64,000 bases of DNA from Nocardioides aromaticivorans (GCF_013408525.1 NZ_JACBZM010000001.1:3472001-3536000), one strand, 5' to 3'; shown: positions 43,921 through 52,696, counted from the first letter of the stretch. Numbers and translations: made by a program. Notes: a model not told the origin generated them from the letters alone.

Positions 43921-45540
43921 TCAGGGCGTCTCCTGCTGCTCGGCCTGCTTCTTCTCCTGCTGCACCCGCTCCTCCTCGGACTTCACGACCTCGGGGTCGG
44001 CGCCCCGGGTGAGGGTCACCTCGTAGGTCGCCGTGTGCGTGACCTTCTGGTTGCCCTCCCACGGACAGTCGCGCGGGCGTGACGGTCCGCTGATCGCGGC
44101 GTACTTGATGATGGTCTCGGAGAACTGGTACGAACCGGTGAGCTCGGCCGGGAGGCCGCTGTCCTCGTCGACCGGGCCGGTCGGTGTGAGGGTGACGTCG
44201 CGGGGCGTCTGCTGCTGGCGGACGGTCACCTTGCCGGTCTTCGTCCCGTCGTCATCCTGGCAGTCGCCCACCCAGGTCGAGTCGCCCGCGGGCGTCCGCT
44301 GCTGCAGCGTGGCTCCGTCCCAGGCCGACTCGAACTCCGAGCCACTGGTGCTGGTGATGGACCCCGTGCAGGCGTCCTCGTCGCACCTGGGGGTGAGGGT
44401 CCAGATGCGCGTGATCTCGTCGCCCACCTTCAGCCAGGTCTTGTCGTCGGTCTTGGTGACGACGGCCCGGAAGGTGTACTCCCCGCTCGGCACGGCGTCG
44501 ACGACCGGGTCGAACGCCTCCTTGGTCGGCGAGGAGCCTGCGCCGCCCGCCGACTTCTCGTCGTCGCCGTTCGTCACGGCGATCGCGGTCGCGCCCGCGG
44601 CGCCCAGCAGCACCAGCGCGCCCACCCCGGCGAGGAGCTTCGTCGGCGCACGCCGGCTGGTCGTGACCGCAGCCGCTCCGAGGCCCGAGGCCAGGCCGGG
44701 GGCGACCGGGCTGAGCACCGTCGCGGCGGTGATCCCGCCGGCGGCGCCACCGCCGAGGGGTGCCACGGCCGCGACGACGGGCGCGACCATCCCACCGACG
44801 CCCGCGGTGGTCCACCAGGCCGGGCCGTACGTCCGCTCGGCTGCCTCCTCCAGCGCGGCGAGGAAGGCTGCCGCGTCGGGGTAGCGCGCCTCCGGCTCCG
44901 GTGCCAGGGCGGTGGCCAGCACCGGCCGCAGTCCGCTGTCCGTGCGGTCGACCGCGGGGGCGGCTCCGGGGTCCAGCTGCCCGGTCAGCAGGTGGACCAG
45001 GACCGCCGCTGCCGCGTAGACGTCGGCCGCCGGCGACAACGTCTCGCCCCGCGCCGCCTCGGGGGCGCGGTAGGCGGGCGTCGAGCCGCCGACCCCGAAG
45101 TCGATCAGGCGGGAGGTCCCCGCGACGTCGACCAGCACGTTGGACGCCGACACGTCGCCGTGCACGATCCCTCGTGCGTGGGCGTGGGCGAGGCCGAGCA
45201 GGGCGCCCCGGACCACGCCGAGGGCCTGGGGGACCGACAACCGGCCACCCGCGGCGAGGACCTCGGCCAGGGTGGCGCCGTCGATCCACTCGACCACGAG
45301 GTACGCCGCGCCCGCCTCCTCGACGAAGCCGAAGACCTGGACCACGTGCGGGTCGTCGAGCTGGGCGAGCCGGGCCGCCTCGGCGCGCAGGCCCTCGACG
45401 GCTGCTGCCGGGACCTGCTTCAGCGCCACGTCGCGGCCCAGGCCGGGGTCACGTGCCTTCCACACCGTCGCCGTCGAGCCGGTCCCGACCCGGCCCACGA
45501 GCTCGTATCCGCCCACCACGGCAGGTCCTGCGTCCGCCAT
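43921..45540 (-). CDS. Membrane Ser/Thr protein kinase, non-RD type with a shortened activation segment
   Basis: A 539-residue kinase. The glycine-rich loop is GTGSTATVW, the catalytic lysine K41 is in VALKQ, and the loop reads HGDVSASN (127-134) in place of HRDLKPxN. The activation segment from DFG (147-149) to APE (159-161) is only 15 residues. A transmembrane helix lies near residue 315-335. The outside domain of about 190 residues has six cysteines and beta-rich character and could be a sensor. The catalytic Asp and DFG are kept, so activity is likely but may not need activation-loop phosphorylation. It is divergent from a second kinase. Confidence 0.82.
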   Translation of the reverse strand: MADAGPAVVGGYELVGRVGTGSTATVWKARDPGLGRDVALKQVPAAAVEGLRAEAARLAQLDDPHVVQVFGFVEEAGAAYLVVEWIDGATLAEVLAAGGRLSVPQALGVVRGALLGLAHAHARGIVHGDVSASNVLVDVAGTSRLIDFGVGGSTPAYRAPEAARGETLSPAADVYAAAAVLVHLLTGQLDPGAAPAVDRTDSGLRPVLATALAPEPEARYPDAAAFLAALEEAAERTYGPAWWTTAGVGGMVAPVVAAVAPLGGGAAGGITAATVLSPVAPGLASGLGAAAVTTSRRAPTKLLAGVGALVLLGAAGATAIAVTNGDDEKSAGGAGSSPTKEAFDPVVDAVPSGEYTFRAVVTKTDDKTWLKVGDEITRIWTLTPRCDEDACTGSITSTSGSEFESAWDGATLQQRTPAGDSTWVGDCQDDDGTKTGKVTVRQQQTPRDVTLTPTGPVDEDSGLPAELTGSYQFSETIIKYAAISGPSRPRDCPWEGNQKVTHTATYEVTLTRGADPEVVKSEEERVQQEKKQAEQQETP

Positions 45541-45706
45541 CTCGGCCCCCCACGTCCGGATCCGGTCCCGAGAGGTGCGCCGTCCGACGGAGCGGCTGCG
45601 ACGACCAGTGTTCTCTCCTGCTCGGCCCCGGACGCCGCCATTGCCCATTTCTTTACCTTCCCCGGACGGACCCGGTGGTTCGGCCTCGCGCCCGCCTGCG
45701 CGCTGG

Positions 45707-45712
45707 TTGAAT
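45707..45712 (+). promoter_or_regulatory. Weak -10 element for a leaderless kinase gene
   Basis: TTGAAT ends 7 nt before the ATG at 45720. It departs from TANNNT at the second position, so this is a weak call. Confidence 0.3.
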
Positions 45713-45719
45713 CGGCGCC

Positions 45720-46727
45720 ATGCACCTGCCACGGGGCCTGGAGCTGGTCCGCGTCCTCGGCGTCGGCGGCTTCGGCGAGGTGGTCCTCGCCCGGGACCCC
45801 AACCTGGGTCGGGACGTGGCGGTCAAGCTGGTCCACGGCGGCGGGCACGTGCAGGACTCCGTGGCGCGGATGATGCGTGAGGGGCAGGCCCTCGCCCGGA
45901 TGCGGCACCCGTCGGTCATCCACGTCTACGAGGCGGTGCAGGTCGGCGCGGACGTCGCCCTGCTCATGGAGTACGTCGACGGCGGTGACCTCACGGGCCG
46001 GCTCAACGACCCGCGGTTCACCGTCGCCGAGCGGCTGGAGGTGCTCGCCCAGGTCGCCTCCGGACTGGAGGCGGCCCACGCGGTCGGGATCGTGCACCGT
46101 GACCTCAAGCCCGCCAACATCCTCGTGTCCGGGGCCGGCGTCGAGCTGCGGGCCAAGATCGCGGACTTCGGGCTGGCCCGGCTCAGCCGCGACACCGAGG
46201 CATTCCGGACGGAGGCGGGCATGGCGGCGTACACGCCGGGGTACGGCGCCCCCGAGCAGATGATCGACCCGGACCACGAGACACCGCGCATCGACTGGTA
46301 CTCGTTCGGCGTCGTCGCCTTCCGCCTCCTGCGCGGCACGATCCCGCTTCCCGGCCAGCGGGCGGGGGTGGGGGAGGAGCTCTGGGAACGCGCGCTGGCG
46401 CTGGACCCGGCCGACCGCGTCGCACCGGGTGAGCTGGTCGCTGCCCTGCGGAGCCTGCCGCCGGGGGCGTGGACGCCCGTGCTCGGCAGTGGCTTCGGCG
46501 ACGCACCGCCGGTCCCGGCTGGACCCGTGACGGTGCAGTCGGCGGCCCCGGACACCGTCCTCGCCTCCTCCGCGGATCCCGGTTGGGTGGACGTGCCCGT
46601 CTACCGGCCGCCCCCGGCTCCACGCCGGGGACGAACAGCGGGGCCGCCGGCGAGCGTCCTGCTGGGTGTCCTCCTGGGCGTCCTCCTCGGCGTCGCGCTC
46701 GGCGTCGTGGTCGTGCTGCTCCGTTGA
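45720..46727 (+). CDS. Ser/Thr protein kinase with a C-terminal membrane anchor
   Basis: A 335-residue eukaryotic-type kinase with all standard residues: the glycine loop GVGGFGEV, K36 in VAVKLV, HRDLKPAN (126-133), DFG (149-151), and APE (177-179) with a normal 31-residue activation segment containing Thr and Ser. A Pro-rich linker follows the kinase domain. The protein ends in a hydrophobic helix built from LLGV repeats, with nothing beyond it, so there is no outside sensor. It is 180 bp from the divergent non-RD kinase. The two could act together, with this one as the phosphorylating partner; that is inference. Confidence 0.88.
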   Translation: MHLPRGLELVRVLGVGGFGEVVLARDPNLGRDVAVKLVHGGGHVQDSVARMMREGQALARMRHPSVIHVYEAVQVGADVALLMEYVDGGDLTGRLNDPRFTVAERLEVLAQVASGLEAAHAVGIVHRDLKPANILVSGAGVELRAKIADFGLARLSRDTEAFRTEAGMAAYTPGYGAPEQMIDPDHETPRIDWYSFGVVAFRLLRGTIPLPGQRAGVGEELWERALALDPADRVAPGELVAALRSLPPGAWTPVLGSGFGDAPPVPAGPVTVQSAAPDTVLASSADPGWVDVPVYRPPPAPRRGRTAGPPASVLLGVLLGVLLGVALGVVVVLLR

Positions 46728-46730
46728 CGC

Positions 46731-47459
46731 CTACTCGGCCGGCCGGGCCCGCCGGTCGGCGTCGAGCACGGTGATCTTCTGCCAGACCTTCCGCTCGAGT
46801 GAGACGGTCAGCGTCTCGACGGTGCTCACCGTGTCGAGCACGAGCGCGTCTCGCGACTCCTCGGCGCACAGTGCCGCTGCCTTGCCGACCAGGCTGAGCA
46901 GCTCCGAGCAGTAGTCGAGATAGTGCTCGAGCTGCTCGGGCGTCAGGTCGATCTCGACGCTCGCGGACGTGGGACGGAAGGACGCCCGCAGCCGCTCGGG
47001 GTCCTTGGTCAGCTGGTGCATGTCGATGATGTGGGCCAGCGAGCGGAGCCGGTGCAGCAGGTCGAGCAGGCGTTGGCGCTGCAGTCGCTCGGGCACCGAG
47101 TGGAGGAACCAGATCGCGATCGCGGCGAAGACCAGGTCGTTGACGCCGCTCTCCAGCAGCGGCACCCACTCGAGCCCGTCGGCGGGGGCGTCGACCAGTG
47201 CCGCGCGCACCGCCAGCCCGAGCAGGGCCACGGTGAGGACCACCACCGCGAGGATCCCGGCCTTGGCCACCGGGCGCAGCCACGACCGCCGGTCCCGCAC
47301 GCTCGCCGTCGACGTGGCGACCTCGTCGACCAGCCGGCCGAGCTCGCCGACCAGCCGGTGCAGCCCACGGCCGGGGAAGCGTGCCTCGATCCGCTGCTCG
47401 AGGCGACGCACGGTGGCGAGCACCGGGTCCGCCTGCACCTTCTCGAAGGAGTACGCCAC
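46731..47459 (-). CDS. Membrane protein with two helices and a cytoplasmic coiled region, unknown function
   Basis: A 242-residue protein: an N-terminal helical stretch of about 60 residues, two hydrophobic segments (about 65-87 and 103-120), then a helical C-terminal domain of about 120 residues with a Cys-containing YLDYCSELLSLVG motif. The GTG start at 47459 is fixed by a minus-strand TAGGCT -10 7 nt upstream, which overlaps the rlmC -10. Its 3' end is 3 bp from the kinase stop. I recognise no family. Confidence 0.6.
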   Translation of the reverse strand: MAYSFEKVQADPVLATVRRLEQRIEARFPGRGLHRLVGELGRLVDEVATSTASVRDRRSWLRPVAKAGILAVVVLTVALLGLAVRAALVDAPADGLEWVPLLESGVNDLVFAAIAIWFLHSVPERLQRQRLLDLLHRLRSLAHIIDMHQLTKDPERLRASFRPTSASVEIDLTPEQLEHYLDYCSELLSLVGKAAALCAEESRDALVLDTVSTVETLTVSLERKVWQKITVLDADRRARPAE

Positions 47460-47466
47460 GGGCCGC

Positions 47467-47476
47467 AGCCTACGAT
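47467..47476. promoter_or_regulatory. Bidirectional promoter: two overlapping -10 elements
   Basis: AGCCTACGAT reads TACGAT forward (47471-47476) and TAGGCT on the minus strand (47472-47467). They share one TA step. Each ends 7 nt before a start codon: ATG 47484 (rlmC) and GTG 47459 on the other strand. Both mRNAs would be leaderless. Confidence 0.6.
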
Positions 47477-47483
47477 GAAGGCC

Positions 47484-48653
47484 ATGTCCCTCGCCGTGCT
47501 CGACTGCGCCCACTTCACGGCGGGGGAGTGCCGGTCCTGCGCCTGGCTCGGACGTGTGTACGACGACCAGCTGGCCGCCAAGCTCGCCGCGACCCGGGCG
47601 CTGGTCGACGCGCCGGGGCTGGTGTGGGAGCCGCCGGTCGCCAGCCGTCCCGAGGGCTTCCGCAACAAGGCCAAGATGGTCGTGGCGGGGACCGCTGATG
47701 CCCCGACGCTCGGGATCCTCGACCCGCGGGGAGGTGGCGTGGACCTGCGCGACTGCGCGCTCCACACGCCAGGGATCGTCGCCGCGCTGCCGCTCCTGGC
47801 GGAGCTGGTCACCCGTGCCGGGCTCACCCCCTACGACGTCTCCTCCGACCTGCCGGTGAGCCAGCGCGGCGAGCTCAAGCACGTGCTCGTCACCGAGTCG
47901 CCGGACGGCGAGCTGATGGTCCGCCTCGTGCTCCGCTCGACCGCGGTGGAGGCACGGGTGCGCAAGCACCTGCCCTGGCTCCGGGAGCGGCTGCCGGCCG
48001 TGCGGGTGCTGACGGTCAACGTCCAACCCGACCACCGGGCGGTGCTCGAGGGCGAGCGGGAGGTGGTGCTCACCGAGGCCGACACGCTGCCGATGCGGCT
48101 GCCCGGTGACGCGGGGATCACGCTCCACCTGCGTCCGCGCAGCTTCTTCCAGACCAACACCGACGTCGCTGCCGCCCTCTACCGCGAGGCGGTGGCGTGG
48201 ACCGCGGACCTCGCCCCGCGGCGGGTGCTCGACCTCTACTGCGGCGTCGGCGGCTTCGCCCTGCACCTCGCCGCGCCCGGCCGCCAGGTCACCGGCATCG
48301 AGATCAGCGCCGACGCGATCGCCAGCGCCGAGCGCTCACGCGACGAGGCCGGCCTGCCCGGCGACATCCGGTTCTCGGTCGGCGACGCGACCGCACCCGA
48401 GCACGCGGGCCTCCTGCGCGACGCCGACCTCGTGGTGGTGAACCCTCCGCGGCGCGGGCTCGGCAGCGAGCTCGCCCTGCGGATCGAGGACTCCGGCGTC
48501 CCGCACCTGCTCTACTCGAGCTGCAACCCCGAGACGCTGGCGCGCGACCTGGCCGACCTGGCGTCGTACACGCCGGTGCGGGGACGGCTGCTGGACATGT
48601 TCCCGCAGACCCCGCACGCCGAGGTGCTGGTCCTTCTTCAGCGCAGCGAGTAG
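47484..48653 (+). CDS. rlmC: 23S rRNA (uracil(747)-C(5))-methyltransferase
   Basis: A 389-residue SAM-dependent RNA methyltransferase of the RumA/RumB family. The [4Fe-4S] ligands can be placed at Cys8, Cys16, Cys19 and Cys91 (CAHFTAGECRSC, then RDCALH). The absence of an N-terminal TRAM domain fits RlmC over RlmD. The SAM motif is DLYCGVGGFALHLA, VVNPPRRGLG follows, and the nucleophile is Cys347 in SSCNPETLA. The ATG has a TACGAT -10 7 nt upstream. The 3' end overlaps the hemolysin III-type gene by 16 bp. Confidence 0.88.
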   Translation: MSLAVLDCAHFTAGECRSCAWLGRVYDDQLAAKLAATRALVDAPGLVWEPPVASRPEGFRNKAKMVVAGTADAPTLGILDPRGGGVDLRDCALHTPGIVAALPLLAELVTRAGLTPYDVSSDLPVSQRGELKHVLVTESPDGELMVRLVLRSTAVEARVRKHLPWLRERLPAVRVLTVNVQPDHRAVLEGEREVVLTEADTLPMRLPGDAGITLHLRPRSFFQTNTDVAAALYREAVAWTADLAPRRVLDLYCGVGGFALHLAAPGRQVTGIEISADAIASAERSRDEAGLPGDIRFSVGDATAPEHAGLLRDADLVVVNPPRRGLGSELALRIEDSGVPHLLYSSCNPETLARDLADLASYTPVRGRLLDMFPQTPHAEVLVLLQRSE

Positions 48654-49378
48654 GTCGCCAGCGAGACGCCGACGTAGTGCGCGGCGAACGCGGCGATGGT
48701 GAAGCCGTGGAAGATCTCGTGGAAGCCGAAGACGCGCGGCGACGGGTTCGGCCACTGGAAGCCGTAGACCAGGCCGCCCATCGTGTAGAGCGCGCCGCCG
48801 ACGATGATCAGCACGAAGGTCGCGATGCCGATGCCCAGGCCGAGCGCCACGGCGCCGTCGAAGAAGGCCGGGATGAAGAAGATCGCCGCCCAGCCGAGCG
48901 CGATGTAGATCGGCGCCGAGAGCCACCGCGGCGCCGTCGGCCAGAAGAGCTTGAACGCGATGCCGAGCAGGGCGCCGCTCCACACCACGGAGAGCATGAT
49001 GACCCGCGGCAGCCCGTCGAGCAGGATCAGCGCGAAGGGCGTGTAGGACCCCGCGATGAACAGGAAGATGTTCGAGTGGTCGAAGCGGTTGAGCACCTGC
49101 CAGACCTTCGGTGACCACGTGCCGCGGTGGTAGAGGGCGGAGGTCCCGAAGAGGAGGAGCGCCGATCCGGCGTACAGCGCCGAGCCGACCTTGGTCGTCG
49201 CGGTGGGCGAGAGGCAGATGAGCACGATGCCGGCGGCGAGCACGAGCGGGGTCGACACGAGGTGGATCCAGCCGCGGAGCTTCGGCTTGATCTCGGCGAC
49301 CTTCTCGCTGAGCTGCTCCCCGAGGTCGTCCAGCCGGGAACGCACCATCTCGTTCGCTTGGTGGAGGGCCTGGTTCAT
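48638..49378 (-). CDS. Hemolysin III/PAQR family membrane protein (TrhA-like, Rv1085c-like)
   Basis: A 246-residue protein with seven hydrophobic segments and the PAQR zinc-site residues: SALYH in the first part, DHSNIFLFIAGSYTP in the middle, FHEIFH near the end. TrhA/YqfA proteins affect membrane energetics and lipid homeostasis; haemolysis is not their normal role. An N-terminal cytoplasmic helix of about 30 residues precedes the core. The ATG has a TACCCT -10 6 nt upstream. The neighbouring cis-prenyl transferase matches Rv1085c-Rv1086 of M. tuberculosis. Confidence 0.87.
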   Translation of the reverse strand: MNQALHQANEMVRSRLDDLGEQLSEKVAEIKPKLRGWIHLVSTPLVLAAGIVLICLSPTATTKVGSALYAGSALLLFGTSALYHRGTWSPKVWQVLNRFDHSNIFLFIAGSYTPFALILLDGLPRVIMLSVVWSGALLGIAFKLFWPTAPRWLSAPIYIALGWAAIFFIPAFFDGAVALGLGIGIATFVLIIVGGALYTMGGLVYGFQWPNPSPRVFGFHEIFHGFTIAAFAAHYVGVSLATYSLR

Positions 49379-49384
49379 GGCTTG

Positions 49385-49390
49385 AGGGTA
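49385..49390 (-). promoter_or_regulatory. -10 element for the leaderless hemolysin III-type gene
   Basis: TACCCT on the minus strand ends 6 nt before the ATG at 49378. Confidence 0.5.
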
Positions 49391-49489
49391 CCCGCAGGGA
49401 CCATGCGCAACGGCGGCCGGACGGGCGTGATCTCACGCTCATCCGGCCGCCGTCGACTGACCGATCGGAGGTTGCCGACCGGTGGAGGC

Positions 49490-50461
49490 TCAGGCCGTGG
49501 CCGTAACCGGCGGACCCTCGGAGGGCTGCACGATGACGAAGCCCTGGCCCTGGAAGGAGACCTGGAAGGCCTCACCCGAGCCGCGACCGATCAGCGCGCC
49601 CGCGCCGAAGGTCGAGCGGATGCCCGTCTGCAGGTGCGTCGACCACGCGACGAGCGCGTTGGCATCGGCGAAGGTCGGCGCCTCGGCCGGGTTGAGCACG
49701 ACCGGCATGCCCTCGGTGGTGATCGCGACCCAGCCGGTGCCGCGCAGGGTGGTGTTGAACAGGCCGCCGGCCGCGATGCTGCCGCCCTTGACCCGCTCGA
49801 TGTTCCACTCCAGCGACGACGAGAACGCGAGCACGTTCTTGCCGTTGACCGAGATGCCGCTGTTGTTGAGGTTGAGGATGTGGACCTCGTGCGCGAGGTC
49901 GGCGAGGAAGACGTCGCCCTGACCCTCGACGCGCATCAGCGAGAGGCCCTCGCCGGTCAGCGCCTTCTTGAGGAACTTCGCGGCGCCGCCGCCCTGGTAG
50001 GCGAAGTTGACGTTGCCCTGGTAGGCCACCATCGCGCCCTGCTTGGCCATGAACGGCTCGTTGATGCGCACCCGCAGGAGCTTCTTGTTCTGCAGGCTCG
50101 CGCCGACACCGTCGACCTCGCTGAAGCGGCCGTCGATGAGCTCACCGGTGATGCCGGCGAAGGCGTCGGCGGGCACCTGCTGGTTGCCGCCGTACTGCTG
50201 CTGGCCGCCCCACGGCTGCTGTGCGGGCTGCTGCTGGCCCCACTGCTGGTCGGGCTGCTGCTGCGGCTGGGCCTGCTGGTGGTGCGCGGCGACCTGGGTC
50301 TGGTCCGACCCGCCGCCGGCGGCACCGGCGTCGGAGCCCCCGTCGACCGGCGAGGTCGACTGGACCCCGTTGTCGGAGACGTGTTCGGTCCACTGGGAGC
50401 CGTCCCAGTAGCGGAGCTCGTGGCGGCCGGTGGGGTCCGGATGCCAAGCGGCTGCGGTCAT
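49490..50461 (-). CDS. AIM24-family protein with an N-terminal DUF2510 domain
   Basis: A 323-residue protein: a DUF2510 motif at residues 1-27 (WHPDPTGRHELRYWDGSQWT), a Gln/Gly/Ala-rich linker of about 60 residues with QQPxx repeats, then an AIM24-like beta-rich domain of about 215 residues. DUF2510 is common at the ends of actinobacterial membrane or secreted proteins. AIM24 (TIM-barrel-like double-psi) proteins have no settled bacterial function. A GAGAGG stretch lies 7 nt before the ATG. The linker is probably disordered. Confidence 0.8.
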   Translation of the reverse strand: MTAAAWHPDPTGRHELRYWDGSQWTEHVSDNGVQSTSPVDGGSDAGAAGGGSDQTQVAAHHQQAQPQQQPDQQWGQQQPAQQPWGGQQQYGGNQQVPADAFAGITGELIDGRFSEVDGVGASLQNKKLLRVRINEPFMAKQGAMVAYQGNVNFAYQGGGAAKFLKKALTGEGLSLMRVEGQGDVFLADLAHEVHILNLNNSGISVNGKNVLAFSSSLEWNIERVKGGSIAAGGLFNTTLRGTGWVAITTEGMPVVLNPAEAPTFADANALVAWSTHLQTGIRSTFGAGALIGRGSGEAFQVSFQGQGFVIVQPSEGPPVTATA

Positions 50462-50596
50462 CGTCGTGGTGCCTCTCTCGTCTGTGCTGCTCGTCGGGTG
50501 CTGCGCACTGTGGTGCTCATCGTGTCAGCCCCGTGGTCGGCCGGGAAGGTCCCGGGTGCGGCCTCCGGTCTACCACCGTGTGTGGCTGATGTGGCC

Positions 50597-50602
50597 TACG
50601 AT
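50597..50602 (+). promoter_or_regulatory. -10 element for the leaderless cis-prenyl transferase gene
   Basis: TACGAT ends 7 nt before the GTG at 50610 and sets that start. Confidence 0.55.
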
Positions 50603-50609
50603 CGGAAAT

Positions 50610-51383
50610 GTGGCTGACTGGAAGCGGGGCGTGCGACGGGTGCTCTACCCCGCCTACGAGGCGCGCATGCTTCGCCGGATGCCCGGCGACCTCCCCAAGC
50701 ACATCGGGGTGATGCTCGACGGCAACCGGCGCTGGGCGAAGGCCGTGGGCCGCGACACCGCGCACGGCCACCGCGCCGGCGCAGCCAACATCGAGCCCCT
50801 GCTCACCTGGTGCGACGAGATCGGCATCGAGGTGGTCACCCTGTGGCTGCTCTCGACCGACAACCTCAACCGCCCGGCCCAGGAGCTCGAGCCGCTCCTC
50901 GAGATCATCGTCGACGCGGTCGACTCGCTCGCCGACCAGCGCCGCTGGCGACTGCACCCCGTCGGTGCCCTCGACCTGCTGCCCGTCGCGGCCGCCGAGC
51001 GGCTCAAGGCCGCGGCCGAGGCCACGGCCGACGTCGACGGGATGATCGTCAACGTCGCCGTCGCGTACGGCGGCCGCCGCGAGATCGCCGACGCGGTCCG
51101 CTCCCTGCTCACCGAGCACGCCGCGCTCGGCACCCCGCTCGAGATGCTCGCCCAGCAGATCGACATCGAGCACATCGAGGAGCACCTCTACACCAAGGGC
51201 CAGCCCGACCCCGACCTGGTGATCCGCACGTCGGGGGAGCAGCGCCTCGGCGGCTTCCTGCTCTGGCAGAGCGCGAAGTCGGAGTTCTACTTCTGCGAGG
51301 CCTACTGGCCCGACTTCCGCCGCGTCGACTTCCTCCGCGCGATCCGGGCCTACGCCCAGCGCGAGCGCCGCTTCGGCGCCTGA
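50610..51383 (+). CDS. cis-Prenyl transferase, likely short-chain (Z-farnesyl diphosphate synthase, Rv1086-like)
   Basis: A 257-residue soluble enzyme of the UppS family. Region I MLDGNRRWAK (with the catalytic Asp), and region V DLVIRTSGEQRLGGFLLWQ with the following EFYFCEAYWPDF are intact. Family members condense isopentenyl diphosphate in Z configuration onto an allylic primer. Because its neighbour is the hemolysin III-type gene, as in Rv1085c-Rv1086, I infer the Z-farnesyl diphosphate synthase role, with decaprenyl synthesis by another enzyme elsewhere. A UppS role cannot be excluded. The GTG start follows a TACGAT -10. Confidence 0.85.
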   Translation: MADWKRGVRRVLYPAYEARMLRRMPGDLPKHIGVMLDGNRRWAKAVGRDTAHGHRAGAANIEPLLTWCDEIGIEVVTLWLLSTDNLNRPAQELEPLLEIIVDAVDSLADQRRWRLHPVGALDLLPVAAAERLKAAAEATADVDGMIVNVAVAYGGRREIADAVRSLLTEHAALGTPLEMLAQQIDIEHIEEHLYTKGQPDPDLVIRTSGEQRLGGFLLWQSAKSEFYFCEAYWPDFRRVDFLRAIRAYAQRERRFGA

Positions 51384-51417
51384 TCCCGCAGCCACCGGGT
51401 GCGCTGGGTCACAGGAG

Positions 51418-51423
51418 TAGCGT
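51418..51423 (+). promoter_or_regulatory. -10 element for a leaderless siderophore-interacting protein gene
   Basis: TAGCGT ends 8 nt before the GTG at 51432. Confidence 0.5.
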
Positions 51424-51431
51424 CAGCGTCC

Positions 51432-52253
51432 GTGAGCACCACCCCCGAACCGCCTGGCCCCGAACCGTCCGGCCCCGAACCGTCGGCCAAGCCGGCGAAG
51501 CCGATCACGCTGCTGACCGTCGAGCGCAAGGAGCAGCTGAGCCCGGGCATGGTCCGGATCCACTTCACCGGCGACCTCGCCGCCTTCGAGGGCAGCGCCT
51601 GGACCGACCGCTACGTCAAGCTGGTCTTCGGCGACGTGGCGGAGCTCGAGCGCGGCGGGCGCCCCACGTTGCGGACCTACACCGCGGTCGCGCCCGACGT
51701 CGCCGCCGGCACGCTCTCCATCGACTTCGTGGTCCACGGCGACGAGGGCATCGCCGGCCCGTGGGCGGCGGCCGCCCAGCCCGGCGACAGCATCCACGTC
51801 CGCGGCCCGGGCGGCGCCTACGCCCCCGACCCGGCCGCCGACTGGCACCTGCTCGCCGGTGACGAGGCCGCGATCCCCGCCATCCGCCAGGCGCTGGCCG
51901 CGCTGCCCGCCGACGCACAGGGGTACGTCGTGCTGCAGGTCGACGCGGCGTCGTACCAGCAGGAGGTGGCGACGCCCGCCGGGGTCGAGCTGACCTGGCT
52001 GCACCGCACCGACCCCGCCCACCCGTCGCTGGCCGACGCCGTGCGCGCCCTGCCGTGGCGCGAGGGCCGGGTGCACGCGTTCGTGCACGGCGAGGGCCAG
52101 GCGGTCATGAAGGAGATCCGGCCCTACCTGGTCTCCGAGCGCGGAGTGCCGCGCGACGACGTCTCGATCTCGGCCTACTGGAAGCAGGGCCGGACCGAGG
52201 AGAGGTTCCGTGAGTGGAAGGCCGCGCTCGCGGCCGAGGAGGACGCCCGATGA
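51432..52253 (+). CDS. Siderophore-interacting protein (FAD ferric-siderophore reductase)
   Basis: A 273-residue flavoprotein of the ViuB/SIP family: an N-terminal FAD-binding barrel with RTYTAVAPD, then the NAD(P)H-side domain with AGDEAAIPAIRQ and a C-terminal SAYWKQGRTEERFREWK. It would reduce ferric siderophores in the cytosol to release iron. The N-terminus has three PEPxG-type repeats of 15 bp. The GTG has a TAGCGT -10 8 nt upstream. Its stop overlaps the DUF3817 ATG (ATGA). No siderophore synthesis genes are in the window. Confidence 0.88.
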   Translation: MSTTPEPPGPEPSGPEPSAKPAKPITLLTVERKEQLSPGMVRIHFTGDLAAFEGSAWTDRYVKLVFGDVAELERGGRPTLRTYTAVAPDVAAGTLSIDFVVHGDEGIAGPWAAAAQPGDSIHVRGPGGAYAPDPAADWHLLAGDEAAIPAIRQALAALPADAQGYVVLQVDAASYQQEVATPAGVELTWLHRTDPAHPSLADAVRALPWREGRVHAFVHGEGQAVMKEIRPYLVSERGVPRDDVSISAYWKQGRTEERFREWKAALAAEEDAR

Positions 52254-52696
52254 GCCCGACCCGCCTGTTCCGCAGCGTCGCGATCGCGGAGGCGGTCACC
52301 TGGACCGGCCTGCTCGTCGGCATGTTCCTGAAGTACGGCCCCGCCGACAACGAGACGGGCGTGCGGGTCTTCGGGATGCTGCACGGCGTCGTCTTCGTCG
52401 CGTACGTCGTCACGACCGCCGTGGTCTGGGTGGACCGTCGCTGGTCGGCCGGACGCGGGCTCCTCGCGCTGGTCGCCGCGGTGCCGCCGCTGGCGACCCT
52501 GCCGCTGGAGTGGTGGGCGGTCCGCAAGGGCTGGCTCGGCGACGCCTGGCGCCTGCCCGCCGGTGCCGGGTCGTCGGTGCCCGACCGCTTCGTCGCCTGG
52601 CTGCTGACCAACCCGCTGCGTGGTCTGGCCGTCGGCCTGGTCGCCGTCGCGGCCCTGACGGGGCTCGCCCTCGTGGTCGGGCCCCCGACCTCCTGA
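52250..52696 (+). CDS. DUF3817 membrane protein
   Basis: A 148-residue membrane protein with about four hydrophobic segments. The family pattern is FRSVAIAEAVTWTGLLVGM and GMLHGVVFVAYVV followed by PLEWWAVRKG. Members are usually about 100 residues; this one has a longer C-terminus with a fourth helix. The ATG overlaps the stop of the siderophore-interacting protein gene, so they are co-expressed. Its function is unknown. Confidence 0.75.
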   Translation: MSPTRLFRSVAIAEAVTWTGLLVGMFLKYGPADNETGVRVFGMLHGVVFVAYVVTTAVVWVDRRWSAGRGLLALVAAVPPLATLPLEWWAVRKGWLGDAWRLPAGAGSSVPDRFVAWLLTNPLRGLAVGLVAVAALTGLALVVGPPTS

